Below are positions 1 through 8,498 of a stretch of 64,000 nucleotides of DNA, piece by piece. This stretch comes from Cohnella herbarum (GTDB taxonomy: Bacteria > Bacillota > Bacilli > Paenibacillales > Paenibacillaceae). Every line of letters begins with the position of its first letter. The stretch's first letter is position 1. The translations under genes and the position numbers were made by a program. Under the pieces are notes generated by a model. That model saw nothing but the letters and a program-made list of their open reading frames with translations, ran no database searches and was not told where the DNA came from. The stretch spans positions 5,115,501 to 5,179,500 of the forward strand of contig NZ_CP051680.1 of the NCBI RefSeq assembly GCF_012849095.1, read 5' to 3'.

Positions 1-1
1 C

Positions 2-829
2 GTCATTTTTTATTTCGCTTTTTTCGTATGGACGATTCTCACTTCCGCGATGATGTTTATTAAGCAATGGTTTCTGCCGATGACGCCGGATTTTGTCGTC
101 ATGCTCCTACTGATTGCCCCGGGCTTTCTGGTTGCGCGCAAGAGCTTGCGCATATTAGGCCGCTATTGCGAGTTGGTCTTTTACATCATGATGGTGATGT
201 TCTTTCTCTTTTTGTTCCCGATAGGAGACAGTCACTGGATTCATTTGCTCCCGATTCTGAAGGAAGGTTGGTTTCCCGTCTTTCAGGGGGTCAGTTCTTC
301 GGTTTATTCTTTCCTCGGTTTCGAAATCGTTTTTTTTATTTATCCTTATTTGCAGAAGAAGCAAATGGCGATACGCGGAGTCGTCATCGCCAACACCATT
401 ACGCTACTCTACTACTTGGAAGTCACCCTCATTTGCTTCGCCTTCTTCAGTCCCGACGGAATCACGGAATATAACCAGCCCGTATTCAACTTATTGAAAA
501 TCATTGATTTTGACTTTTTGGAACGGATCGACATGTTGTTTTTGGCCATTTATTTGTTTGAAGTTTCGACGACTTGGCTTCCTTTTACGTTCGGAACGTT
601 ATTAAGCCTAGGCCTTCTGTTCGGAACAAAGAATACGGCGCCTTCCGCCTCCGTCTTGTTCCTGCTGATCGTCGTGCTCGTCTTCTTCATTCACCCCTCT
701 TGGAATCAGAACGCCGAATGGATGCTATTCATCGGTACGGCAGGAATCGGGTTCGCTTACGTATTTCCGGTTTTTCTTTACCTCTATGTTCTTGTATTTA
801 ATCGACTGCGACGGAGTGAGTCCTTGTGA
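2..829 (+). CDS. Spore germination permease, GerAB/GerKB family (5' end outside window)
   Basis: The reading frame is open to the left edge, so the N-terminus is missing. What is visible is a string of hydrophobic segments separated by short polar loops, as in the APC-superfamily GerB subunits that sit in the inner membrane of spores and form the nutrient-sensing receptor with GerA and GerC. Segments such as the one ending in FEIVFFIYPYLQ, with a short charged loop after it, resemble the GerB family. The stop codon overlaps the GTG start of the next gene by 4 bases, and that gene is a GerC-type lipoprotein, which strongly supports the call. The GerA subunit would lie upstream, outside the window. 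Family assignment is confident; the germinant cannot be told. Confidence 0.85.
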   Translation, partial: VIFYFAFFVWTILTSAMMFIKQWFLPMTPDFVVMLLLIAPGFLVARKSLRILGRYCELVFYIMMVMFFLFLFPIGDSHWIHLLPILKEGWFPVFQGVSSSVYSFLGFEIVFFIYPYLQKKQMAIRGVVIANTITLLYYLEVTLICFAFFSPDGITEYNQPVFNLLKIIDFDFLERIDMLFLAIYLFEVSTTWLPFTFGTLLSLGLLFGTKNTAPSASVLFLLIVVLVFFIHPSWNQNAEWMLFIGTAGIGFAYVFPVFLYLYVLVFNRLRRSESL

Positions 830-1938
830 AACGCGTTTACCTCGTTTGTCTGCTGCTGTCGCTTTCCATTCTGCCGGGTTGCTGGGATCAAACCAACATC
901 GAAGACATTTCGCTGTCCTTGCTGCTTGGAATCGATCTCGATGAGAACGATCATCTCGTTATTTCCTCATCGGATCCGATCTTTAATAAAGAAGCGAAAG
1001 AGAAAGATGAAAAAAGCGTCGTTCAAGCTTCCACCCTTAGACAATCTAGAGACAAATTCGACGCTACGATTACCGCTTTGACTAGCCGGGGCAAAGTCCA
1101 AGTGATGCTCATCGGCAAACGAGTTGTCGAGCATTCGGACTGGTATAGCCTCCTAGACGCCAGCTATCGCGACGGTAAAAATACGACAATGTCCAGGGTC
1201 GCCCTCGTAGACGGTTCGGTTAGCGATCTGGTCAAGTTCACGCCCGCGGATAAGCCGCGACTGCCTTTATATTTGTTAACCCTAATCGATACCGCCCGCG
1301 ATCAGAATATTTCGGTCAAAACGTCGCTTCAAGAGCTTCATCGTCAATATACGGAGAAAGGGATGAGTCCTAGCATTACGGAGTTGAAAAAAGACGATCA
1401 AATAAAAATAACGGGTACGGCTCTCTTGAATCGTTCCGGCCAATACAAAATGACGCTTAACGCCGATCAAACCAAGTTGTTAAGAATCCTGCAGCATGAA
1501 ACAAAGGGAGAATTCTCTTTTACCGTCACCCTCCCCGATCAACCTAGCGATGGTTTTTTTCAAAAAAACAAAATGAGCTTCTTTCCGGATTTCATTCGCG
1601 TTAAGACAAAGACGGATTATAAAGACAACGGATTCGTCTTCGATATTAAGGTTAGTATGGGAATCATCGTATCCGAACGCCTATTTCGCTTTAACGGCAA
1701 CAAGAACACTCCCGAATTGGAAAAGCAACTTCAGGAGGAGCTGCAAAATCAATTTCGAGAGTTCCTCAAAAAAATCCAATCGGCCAAAATCGATCCGATC
1801 GGACTCGGCCTGTACGCAAGAGCCTACGAGTATGCCGAATGGAAGAAGGTTCAAGACACTTGGGAAGAAGCGTTCTCGAAGGCGACAGTGAACGTAAAGG
1901 TCAAAGTCAAAATACGGGCAAACGGCTCGACTACATAA
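826..1938 (+). CDS. Spore germination lipoprotein, Ger(x)C family
   Basis: A 370-residue protein beginning with a basic N-terminus, a hydrophobic stretch and the lipobox LPGC (Cys19), so it should be lipid-anchored. The motif CWDQTNIEDISL straight after the cysteine is typical of GerC subunits (usually CWD..E...). Length is normal for the family. It starts with GTG overlapping the stop of the GerB-type permease, showing translational coupling in a gerA-B-C style operon. GerC proteins are needed for receptor function in the spore inner membrane. Start and family are clear; the receptor specificity is unknown. Confidence 0.9.
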   Translation: MKRVYLVCLLLSLSILPGCWDQTNIEDISLSLLLGIDLDENDHLVISSSDPIFNKEAKEKDEKSVVQASTLRQSRDKFDATITALTSRGKVQVMLIGKRVVEHSDWYSLLDASYRDGKNTTMSRVALVDGSVSDLVKFTPADKPRLPLYLLTLIDTARDQNISVKTSLQELHRQYTEKGMSPSITELKKDDQIKITGTALLNRSGQYKMTLNADQTKLLRILQHETKGEFSFTVTLPDQPSDGFFQKNKMSFFPDFIRVKTKTDYKDNGFVFDIKVSMGIIVSERLFRFNGNKNTPELEKQLQEELQNQFREFLKKIQSAKIDPIGLGLYARAYEYAEWKKVQDTWEEAFSKATVNVKVKVKIRANGSTT

Positions 1939-1954
1939 GGATTAAGGGTTCTCC

Positions 1955-1985
1955 GTTACGGGTACTAATGGATTAACCCGTAATA
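1955..1985 (+). terminator. Possible weak terminator after germination operon
   Basis: An 8-bp inverted repeat (TTACGGGT at 1956-1963 and ACCCGTAA at 1976-1983) with a 12-nt loop lies 17 bp behind the gerC stop. It is followed by an A/T-rich but not T-only stretch, so termination efficiency is uncertain. Confidence 0.35.
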
Positions 1986-2061
1986 AACATATAAAATCAT
2001 ACTTGAACCCGAAGCGCGGAAATTCGTTGAAGCTACCGCGAATCCCCCCACAGCCTATGAT

Positions 2062-2799
2062 TTAAGGTAAGTTAAGACCCTTCAATTGATTCCTCATCCG
2101 CTCTTGATGGTCCGCGAACTGCTTGTGTCTATGCCCGTTGGCTCCTGACGGATGAGGAAATCCCCATATGCATTGCTTGTCATCCAGCTTTCCTTCACGT
2201 ACAAACGCGCATAACGCGCTCTCCACTATTTTGCCCAATGGGATAATAAGCGTCTGTTTCATCCTTTCTAGCTCATCATGCAAAGACGGCATCGCCGCAT
2301 TCTTAAGAAACGGGGTAGAGAGAAGATTCGGGTGCGTTCCGCTATAGTTCTTCTTCTCGACGAACACCGGAAACCGCAACAAGGAAGTCGTGTGCAGCAG
2401 CGTCTGATGCTCCCGAAACAACTGTTCGCAGCCGGACAGGTTCAAATGACGGTGCAGGCCGATTCCGTTCAACATCCGAATCAGATTCTCTTTCATCGTC
2501 CCCGCGAATCTCGCCGCCTCTTTCGCTTGCTTACAAGCTTCCTCGTCGGGTAGCCCTTGTTCCAAAGCTGCTTTGGCTACTTGCATGGCCGTTCTCATTT
2601 GCGTAAAACCGGGCGTTAATCCGATGATCATCACCTTCGCCGAAGAGTTGATATACTCGTTGTGCGGCGCATAGTACATTTCCAGCTTGCCGTCGCGAGC
2701 TATCAGGAAATCATCGACCAGCAAATCTTCTTTGGATAGAATTCTATCCTTAGGAAGAGAAAGAATAGCCGATTTATATTTTTCCAACTGACTGCGCAT
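2062..2799 (-). CDS. Uracil-DNA glycosylase-fold protein
   Basis: About 245 residues. Two motifs suggest the uracil-DNA glycosylase superfamily: IIGLTPGFTQ, resembling the first catalytic loop (GxNPG type), and a C-terminal WGFPHPSGANGHR, resembling the HPS DNA-intercalating/recognition loop. The usual catalytic Asp or Asn of motif 1 is not in its classical form, so activity on uracil is not assured; the protein may belong to a divergent branch of the superfamily. An upstream ATG at 2853 lacks a ribosome-binding site, whereas the chosen ATG follows GGGAGAGGG, so the shorter form is preferred. The gene is monocistronic and convergent to the germination operon. No function beyond the fold is claimed. 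Confidence 0.55.
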   Translation of the reverse strand: MRSQLEKYKSAILSLPKDRILSKEDLLVDDFLIARDGKLEMYYAPHNEYINSSAKVMIIGLTPGFTQMRTAMQVAKAALEQGLPDEEACKQAKEAARFAGTMKENLIRMLNGIGLHRHLNLSGCEQLFREHQTLLHTTSLLRFPVFVEKKNYSGTHPNLLSTPFLKNAAMPSLHDELERMKQTLIIPLGKIVESALCAFVREGKLDDKQCIWGFPHPSGANGHRHKQFADHQERMRNQLKGLNLP

Positions 2800-2906
2800 C
2801 TGTTCCCTCTCCCGCCAGAGTCGTCCGGTTTCTCCCGTTAATTTTGGAAGCATATAAACAAGTATCGCCCAAAACCTGAACAGATTACAGCTTTTCTCCT
2901 TTCCAG

Positions 2907-2940
2907 TTCATTCACGGCCTCTCCTGGATTACTCATAATG
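2907..2940 (+). promoter_or_regulatory. Candidate sigma-A promoter for first Gfo/Idh/MocA gene
   Basis: A hexamer TTCACG is followed after 17 bp by CATAAT, about 45 bp upstream of the ATG at 2984. Both boxes match the vegetative consensus imperfectly, so this is a suggestion only. Confidence 0.3.
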
Positions 2941-2983
2941 ATTACAGGACAACATTGATGACGAATAGGAGAGAACTCTACTT

Positions 2984-4129
2984 ATGGCAGAACAAAGCAA
3001 AAAAATAAGAGTCGCCGTCGCAGGATTGCGATTCGGGGGTGCGTTCGCTCCTATCTACCATGCTCATCCCGACGTGGAATACGTAGGGATTTGCGATCCC
3101 GATGAAGAACAATTGAAGAAATACGGCGATACGTTCGGGTTCGAACGCAGACACTCGAATCTGGATGAGCTTCTGCAATCGGATGAATACGACGCGATCC
3201 ATCTCGTCACTCCGATTCCTCAACACGGCAAGCAAGCCGTCGACGTCCTTCGCTCCGGCAAGCATTGCGCTTGCACGGTACCCGCGGCTACGACGATCGA
3301 GGAGCTGAAATCGATCGTCCAAGCGCAGAAACAAAGCAATAAAAACTACATGATGATGGAAACCGCAGTCTACACGTATCCCTTCTTGCATGCGCAAAGA
3401 ATGCTGCAGCAAGGGGACTTCGGCCGTATCCAATTTTTGCGCGGGGCTCACTATCAAGACATGGAGAACTGGCCGGCCTATTGGATGGGCTTGCCTCCGA
3501 TGCATTACGCCACTCATGCGATCGCGCCGCTTCTCGCTATATCTGGCGCGCGCGCAACTAAAGTCCACTGCTTCGGATCCGGCGTCATGCGGGAAGAGCT
3601 TCGTCGCCAATATGGCAATCCGTACCCGGTAGAAACGGCTATTTACCAATTGGACAAACCGAACTTGAGCGCGGAAGTAACGCGTACCCTGTTCCATACC
3701 GCTAGAAGTTACATGGAGAGCTTCAACATTTATGGCGAACGGGCATCCATGGAATGGCACATGGAAGACGAGGAGCAAATCTTGTTTAAGATGGGGGCGC
3801 TCATGGAGGGGCGAGGCCGATCGATGTCGTCGGAGAGGATTAAGCCGGCATCCCGACCGGATTTGCTCCCGCCGGAGCTTGCGCGTTATATTACGCACCA
3901 GATCGAGCTTGATCCCGACAATCCGCATCAATCCGTGCTGCAAGGGAACGGGCACCACGGTTCCCACCCTCATCTCGTTCATGAATTCGTCCGTAGCATC
4001 GTCGAAGAACGCAGGCCGGCTATCGATGCGATAACCGCGGCCAATTGGACCGCGGCAGGGATATGCGCTCACGAATCGGCCATGAAAGACGGCCAGGAAG
4101 TAAGGATTCCGTCATTTGACGAAATCTAA
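2984..4129 (+). CDS. Gfo/Idh/MocA-family oxidoreductase-like protein (copy 1, EKP motif replaced)
   Basis: 381 residues. The N-terminal Rossmann segment reads VAVAGLRFGGAFAPIYHAHPDVEYVGICDPD, and the C-terminal half has the GFO/IDH/MOCA alpha/beta domain, with HYATHAIAPLLA as a family-like stretch. The hallmark EKP motif, whose lysine is catalytic in most members, is replaced by TVP in GKHCACTVPAAT near residue 105. The paralogue at 6495 has the same substitution, so this is a subfamily trait and not a random loss. A ribosome-binding site (AGGAGAG) precedes the ATG. It is followed by a terminator and lies beside sugar regulators and an importer, suggesting a role in carbohydrate or polyol catabolism; whether it is redox-active is unclear. 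Confidence 0.85.
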   Translation: MAEQSKKIRVAVAGLRFGGAFAPIYHAHPDVEYVGICDPDEEQLKKYGDTFGFERRHSNLDELLQSDEYDAIHLVTPIPQHGKQAVDVLRSGKHCACTVPAATTIEELKSIVQAQKQSNKNYMMMETAVYTYPFLHAQRMLQQGDFGRIQFLRGAHYQDMENWPAYWMGLPPMHYATHAIAPLLAISGARATKVHCFGSGVMREELRRQYGNPYPVETAIYQLDKPNLSAEVTRTLFHTARSYMESFNIYGERASMEWHMEDEEQILFKMGALMEGRGRSMSSERIKPASRPDLLPPELARYITHQIELDPDNPHQSVLQGNGHHGSHPHLVHEFVRSIVEERRPAIDAITAANWTAAGICAHESAMKDGQEVRIPSFDEI

Positions 4130-4135
4130 CATAGA

Positions 4136-4188
4136 ACGGCCTCTTGTCGGGGCTCCGTACCGGAGCGTCTCGCTAAGAGGCTGTTTTT
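4136..4188 (+). terminator. Intrinsic terminator
   Basis: GCCTCTT (4139-4145) pairs with AAGAGGC (4175-4181) around an inner hairpin CTCCG-TA-CGGAG, followed by a run of six T. It closes the copy-1 Gfo/Idh gene and lies just before the end of the convergent AraC gene. Confidence 0.8.
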
Positions 4189-4202
4189 TGCATGTCGGGT
4201 TG

Positions 4203-5075
4203 TTAGACCCGGTATATATTTTTCATGTAGTCGGAAGGAGAATCGCCCATCACTTTCTTAAACACGCGGCTGAAATAATAAGCGCTCTTGAATTGGAGCC
4301 GATCGCTCACTTCGCTTACGTTTAGCGTCGTATACTTCAGCAGCTCGGCCGCCTTCTGAACACGCCGCTGCTCATGGTACTTGAATATGCTCGTGCCTAA
4401 CTTCGTTTTGAACAGCGTACTCAAATATTCATAATTCAGCTGGAACGTTTCTCTGATTCGATTCGTATCGAGCGGTTGCTCGCAGTGTTCCTCCAGAAAG
4501 CGAGCCAATTTCAATACTAGAAGATCGGACTTGCTCTGGGACTGCTTCTGCTGCGAATACCCGAACACTTCAAGCAACAACCCCATCGTCTCCATGCTGA
4601 GATGGACGTGACGGAGAGGACGAGAAGTACGGTACGACTCGTGGATCGACGCGAGTTTTTTCCGAATCGAGGGATGGGCGATAAGGTTAATGGATTTGGG
4701 CAGAGCGATCCTCAACTCGTAATCCTTGGGCGATATCGGATAGGAAGAAGAAGCGGACAGGGCGTTAGGTAAATCGCTCTTTGACTCCGGTAGATCATGC
4801 ATCCCATCATAAAAGTGAATCCAAAAAGTCGTCGTACCGGTCAATGTCCCTTCTTCTCCGTAGTGATGGACGCCTTTTTTCAGAAAAAAAAGATCTCCTT
4901 CGCGCAGTACGTACGCAATTCCGTCTTCGACCACTTGCATTTGACCCGTAACGCAATAAATGAGAACGTGATAGTCCGTTATTCGGTTCGGATGAATCCA
5001 TCCCGGTGTCGTAAGCGTCGTTCCGACGTCGCGAATATACGGGTAATGACTGGCCGATAGACACACTTCATGCAT
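4203..5075 (-). CDS. AraC-family transcriptional regulator with N-terminal cupin domain
   Basis: About 290 residues. The first 100 residues form an AraC-type sugar-binding cupin (segment ending VLREGDLFFLKKGVHHYGEEG), and the C-terminal 100 hold two helix-turn-helix motifs with the signature FKSAYYFSRVFKKVMGDSPSDYMKN. Such proteins bind a sugar or derivative and switch on adjacent catabolic genes. An ATG three codons further upstream lies only two bases behind GAGGGAG; the second ATG has a 10-base spacing and is preferred. It follows the XylR-like gene by about 35 bp on the same strand, so the two are probably co-transcribed and may jointly control the Gfo/Idh and importer genes. Confidence 0.88.
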   Translation of the reverse strand: MHEVCLSASHYPYIRDVGTTLTTPGWIHPNRITDYHVLIYCVTGQMQVVEDGIAYVLREGDLFFLKKGVHHYGEEGTLTGTTTFWIHFYDGMHDLPESKSDLPNALSASSSYPISPKDYELRIALPKSINLIAHPSIRKKLASIHESYRTSRPLRHVHLSMETMGLLLEVFGYSQQKQSQSKSDLLVLKLARFLEEHCEQPLDTNRIRETFQLNYEYLSTLFKTKLGTSIFKYHEQRRVQKAAELLKYTTLNVSEVSDRLQFKSAYYFSRVFKKVMGDSPSDYMKNIYRV

Positions 5076-5110
5076 GCGCAACATTCTCCCTCGCTAAGAT
5101 TGATCTAACG

Positions 5111-6313
5111 TCAATTAGACAGCCGATTCTCTTCCCGATATTGGCCGGGTCTAATCCCGGTCGTTCTCATAAAAACGACGCTCATGTATTCCGTATGCTT
5201 GAATCCGGTAATTTCGGCGATGGACGAAAGGGGAAGCTTCGTTTCGACGAGCAGTTTTTTGATGTCTTTGACTTTAACCGCGATAATCTCTTCATGCGGC
5301 GTTCTACCCAACGCTTTAATAAACCGGCTATCCAGCATACGGCGGGAAATGGACAACTCGGAAAGAATATCTTGAACTTGTATGTCCTCATGGGCGTGCT
5401 CCCGAATAAACCGTACGGCATCCGAGACGACCTTGTCTTCTACGGCAAGCACATCCGTCGACATCCGGACTTGAATGCTTAACGGTTCGATTAAATGGGC
5501 TTCCGCGCCGATATCGGCGCCGGACATCATGCGTTCAAGCAATTCCGCCGCCACATATCCCGTTCTTACGGCATTCGACTGGATGCTGGTGAGGGGAGGA
5601 TCCGAAAGCTCGCACAGAACTTCGTCGTTATCCACGCCGATCACCGCGATTTCATCCGGCACGGCAATTTCGGCGAATCGGCAAGCTTCCAGAAGCTGCT
5701 GTCCGCGGCTGTCGTAACAGGCCATAATGCCGATCGGCTTGGGAAGGCTTTGCAACCACTGAATCAACTTATTTCTCTCCGAAACCCTAGAGGTTCTTTC
5801 GAGCGATTGTTGGGATATGAAGGTGTGGCAGTCAAACTGTTGCGCGGAGAGCTCGTCTTCGAAATAAGCGCCTCGTTGCTTAGACCATGGAAAGCGGGAA
5901 TCCCCGTAAAATCCGAAGTTCTTAAATCCGCGTTCGAGAAAATGTTCGGCCGCGAGCTTCGCAATGGCTCGGTCGTCGGTTTCGACATAGGGCAAACTCG
6001 GTATGATTCTGAACGCGCTAAGATCAACCGTCGGAAAACCGGCATCCAGAATGTAACTAGCGGTCTGTTCATTCTCTATCCGGGCAATAATCCCGTCCCC
6101 CCGCCAGTCGTTCAACCAAGTTAAATCCGTATTGTCTCTGCTGTATTCGTTCAAATAAATGGACCAAAGACGCCGTTCTCGCGTAAAAGCCCGTATGCCG
6201 TTAAGCAAGCCTCGGGCATACTCGTTCGAGGTTTCTATTAAGAGCGCGACATGTTTCCTCTGCAAGCTCGATCTCGACCGCTTCTTGCTCTCGTTCGCTG
6301 GAAATAATTCCAT
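5111..6313 (-). CDS. XylR-type regulator: LacI/periplasmic-binding-like domain plus AraC helix-turn-helix
   Basis: 400 residues, close to the length of enterobacterial XylR. The N-terminal 280 residues resemble a periplasmic-binding-protein sensor (KHVALLIETSNEYARGLLNGI, then IGVDNDEVLCELSDPPLTSI, the stretch typical of XylR/LacI sensors). The C-terminal 100 residues are an AraC DNA-binding domain (FKHTEYMSVVFMRTTGIRPGQYR). The frame is open further upstream to 6454, but the ATG chosen follows GGGGGAGG by six bases and a good promoter ends upstream of it. It is divergent from the second Gfo/Idh gene, the likely target. The effector is probably a pentose or related sugar, which is inferred from the family only. 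Confidence 0.87.
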   Translation of the reverse strand: MELFPANESKKRSRSSLQRKHVALLIETSNEYARGLLNGIRAFTRERRLWSIYLNEYSRDNTDLTWLNDWRGDGIIARIENEQTASYILDAGFPTVDLSAFRIIPSLPYVETDDRAIAKLAAEHFLERGFKNFGFYGDSRFPWSKQRGAYFEDELSAQQFDCHTFISQQSLERTSRVSERNKLIQWLQSLPKPIGIMACYDSRGQQLLEACRFAEIAVPDEIAVIGVDNDEVLCELSDPPLTSIQSNAVRTGYVAAELLERMMSGADIGAEAHLIEPLSIQVRMSTDVLAVEDKVVSDAVRFIREHAHEDIQVQDILSELSISRRMLDSRFIKALGRTPHEEIIAVKVKDIKKLLVETKLPLSSIAEITGFKHTEYMSVVFMRTTGIRPGQYREENRLSN

Positions 6314-6346
6314 GGTGGCCTCCCCCTTCTTAATAGCTATACTGCA

Positions 6347-6375
6347 ATTATAGTGCGATTTACGCCTGTTTTCGA
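6347..6375 (-). promoter_or_regulatory. Sigma-A promoter of the XylR-like gene
   Basis: Read on the minus strand: TCGAAA, 17-bp spacer, TATAAT. The -10 box is perfect and lies about 34 bp before the start codon. Confidence 0.55.
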
Positions 6376-6422
6376 GAAGAAATGTACGGTGAAAATTCTC
6401 ATTTAAATAACGAGAGTTCGCA

Positions 6423-6451
6423 TCGACTATCGGCATGTCTGTAAATATAAT
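6423..6451 (+). promoter_or_regulatory. Sigma-A promoter of the second Gfo/Idh/MocA operon
   Basis: TCGACT, 17-bp spacer, TATAAT, ending 43 bp before the GTG start at 6495. It is back to back with the promoter of the XylR-like regulator, so a regulator bound between them could control both directions. Confidence 0.55.
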
Positions 6452-6494
6452 CAAATTACACTCATGCTATCGATTACAAGAGGAGGCTACAACC

Positions 6495-7619
6495 GTGGGC
6501 ACAAAAATTCGAGTCGGCATCGTCGGACTAGGCTTTGGAGCGGAATTCATCCCGATCTATCAGAACCATCCCCATGCGGAAATGTATGCGATCTGTCAGA
6601 GAACGGAGGAAAAATTAAATCAAATCGGCGATCATTTCGGCATTCAAGCCAGATATACCAGCTTTGACGAAATGCTGAAGGACGATAAGATCGATGCCGT
6701 CCATATTAATTCACCCATTCCTAATCACGCCGAACAAAGCATTGCCGCATTAAAAGCGGGTAAGCACGTAGCTTGTACCGTGCCTATGGCGACTACGTTA
6801 GAGGATTGCAGGCGGATCGTAGAAGCGCAGCGGGAATCGGGAAAAATCTATATGATGATGGAAACCTGCGTGTACACCAGAGAATACTTGTACGTGAAGG
6901 AATTACGGGACTCCGGCCAGCTAGGAAGAATTCAATTCCTGCGCGGCGCGCATCATCAGGAAATGAAAGGCTGGCCGGGTTACTGGGAAGGGCTTCCCCC
7001 GATGCATTACGCCACGCACGCCCTCAGTCCGTTGCTCGCGCTCGCAGGCAAAGAAGCGGATTTCGTATCGTGCCTAGGCTCGGGCCAGATTGCCGATCAG
7101 CTCGCGTCCAAGTACGGATCTCCCTTCGCGGTAGAGTCGGCATCCTTCCGCTTGCGGGATTCCAACTTGGCGATGGAAGTTTCCCGTTCGTTGTTCGAAA
7201 CCGCGCGGGAATACGTAGAAAGCTTTAATGTATACGGCGATCTTATGAGCTTCGAATGGCAACAGACGGAAAAAGAACATCCCGTCGTCTTCCGCGGCGA
7301 GCAAGCCGAGCGGGTCGAGGTTCCCGATTATGCGGGATTACTGCCGGAAGGCATTCGCAAGTATACGACGGAAGGCGTTTACGATGCCGCGGAGAACGTG
7401 CACTTATCCTTCGCTCAGGGAAGCGGACACGGAGGCTCCCATCCGCATCTTGCCCATGAATTCATTATGAGTATCATTGAGCAGAGGGCTCCTTTCCCGG
7501 ATGTATATACATCCGCAAACTGGACATCCGCCGGCATATGCGCGCATGAATCGGCGATGAACGAAGGAAAGCAAGTTAGGATCCCCGATTATCGGCAAGG
7601 CAGTATAATCCCAGAGTAA
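6495..7619 (+). CDS. Gfo/Idh/MocA-family oxidoreductase-like protein (copy 2, EKP motif replaced)
   Basis: 374 residues, clearly paralogous to the protein at 2984: shared blocks include KIRVGIVGLGFGAEFIPIYQ, YMMMETCVYT, GRIQFLRGAHHQEM and PPMHYATHALSPLLALAG. As in copy 1 the catalytic-lysine motif EKP is replaced (KHVACTVPMATT). The frame is open upstream, but a GTG preceded by AGGAGG with eight-base spacing is the likely start. It begins an apparent operon with the PmoA-like gene 13 bp downstream, the hydroxyacid dehydrogenase and the sugar importer, pointing to turnover of an imported sugar derivative. Two diverged copies in one locus suggest successive or alternative steps. Confidence 0.87.
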   Translation: MGTKIRVGIVGLGFGAEFIPIYQNHPHAEMYAICQRTEEKLNQIGDHFGIQARYTSFDEMLKDDKIDAVHINSPIPNHAEQSIAALKAGKHVACTVPMATTLEDCRRIVEAQRESGKIYMMMETCVYTREYLYVKELRDSGQLGRIQFLRGAHHQEMKGWPGYWEGLPPMHYATHALSPLLALAGKEADFVSCLGSGQIADQLASKYGSPFAVESASFRLRDSNLAMEVSRSLFETAREYVESFNVYGDLMSFEWQQTEKEHPVVFRGEQAERVEVPDYAGLLPEGIRKYTTEGVYDAAENVHLSFAQGSGHGGSHPHLAHEFIMSIIEQRAPFPDVYTSANWTSAGICAHESAMNEGKQVRIPDYRQGSIIPE

Positions 7620-7632
7620 GGAGATGATCAGC

Positions 7633-8478
7633 ATGAGCATTGCAGAGCTTAAAGCATCAAGCTCGGACAGCAGCATCCGGATTTATCGCGCCGATCAGAC
7701 GGAGCCGTTCCTTGTACAGCAGGCGCAGCCGAATAGCCGCCCGTACATCCATCCGGTAGTCGCTCCGGATGGCCAAGGGATTCTCACCGAGAACGCTCCG
7801 CCGCACCATCCTTGGCAGCATGGCATTTACGTCGGTCTGAACGATGTGAACGGCGTCGGTTTCTGGGAAGAGGGCATACGCGGCAATCCGGCGGACGGCA
7901 GCTTCCATCCGAAAACCTTGAAGGAAGCCATCGTGAAGGGAAACACGGTAAGCTGGGAGGTCGAGACGGATTGGCAAGATCCGCAAGGCGGCTCCATGCT
8001 GACGGAGCTTCAGCAATGGAAGCTGAAGGACCTGGGCGACACCTACGAGCTTGACCTCGAGTGGACGCTGCGGGCGGAGATCGACCTGGTTTTCGGCCAA
8101 TACGAGTATGGCGGATTATTCCTTCGCATGCCTTACCGGCAAGAATGGGGAGGCGAGGCGCTGAATAGCGAAGGTCTGAAGAATAGCGAGGCCGAAGGGC
8201 TACGCGCCCGTTGGGTGGCATGCAGCATGCCGATCGAGGGCAGAGACGGACCGGCGGGCATTGCCTTCATGGATCATTCGGGCAACTTGGAGCATCCCGT
8301 TCCCTGGCGCGTCGACGGGCAGATGGGAATTGCGCCAAGCCCATGCATCGTAGGGTCGCGGGAGCTTAAACGGGGAAATTCGGAGAAATATCGTTATCGA
8401 ATCGTCGTATTCTCCGGCGCCGCTAATTCGCAGTCGTTAAATGATAGCTGGTTATCATTCAGTCAATTCATAGATTAA
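7633..8478 (+). CDS. PmoA/DUF6807 family protein
   Basis: 281 residues. It has the sequence features of the family labelled 'methane oxygenase PmoA' or DUF6807, which occurs in sugar-catabolism loci beside Gfo/Idh proteins and is not a methane monooxygenase: PYIHPVVAPDGQGILTENAPPHHPWQHGIYVG near the N-terminus, with a HHPWQHG histidine cluster that may bind a ligand or metal. The ATG at 7633 is preferred because TAAGGAG ends nine bases before it; an ATG at 7624 abuts the ribosome-binding site. It sits tightly between copy 2 of Gfo/Idh and the dehydrogenase. The biochemical role is not known to me. Confidence 0.75.
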   Translation: MSIAELKASSSDSSIRIYRADQTEPFLVQQAQPNSRPYIHPVVAPDGQGILTENAPPHHPWQHGIYVGLNDVNGVGFWEEGIRGNPADGSFHPKTLKEAIVKGNTVSWEVETDWQDPQGGSMLTELQQWKLKDLGDTYELDLEWTLRAEIDLVFGQYEYGGLFLRMPYRQEWGGEALNSEGLKNSEAEGLRARWVACSMPIEGRDGPAGIAFMDHSGNLEHPVPWRVDGQMGIAPSPCIVGSRELKRGNSEKYRYRIVVFSGAANSQSLNDSWLSFSQFID

Positions 8479-8498
8479 TCACCAATGGGGGAATCGAC

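Noticed and set aside
5495..6124. 209-codon plus-strand frame opposite the XylR-like gene
   Set aside because: It is antisense to a clear regulator with conserved domains, and has no ribosome-binding site or family resemblance.
7633..8478. Methane monooxygenase subunit, as the family name PmoA might suggest
   Set aside because: The protein is soluble with no membrane helices and lies in a sugar locus; the name is a historic label of the DUF6807 family.
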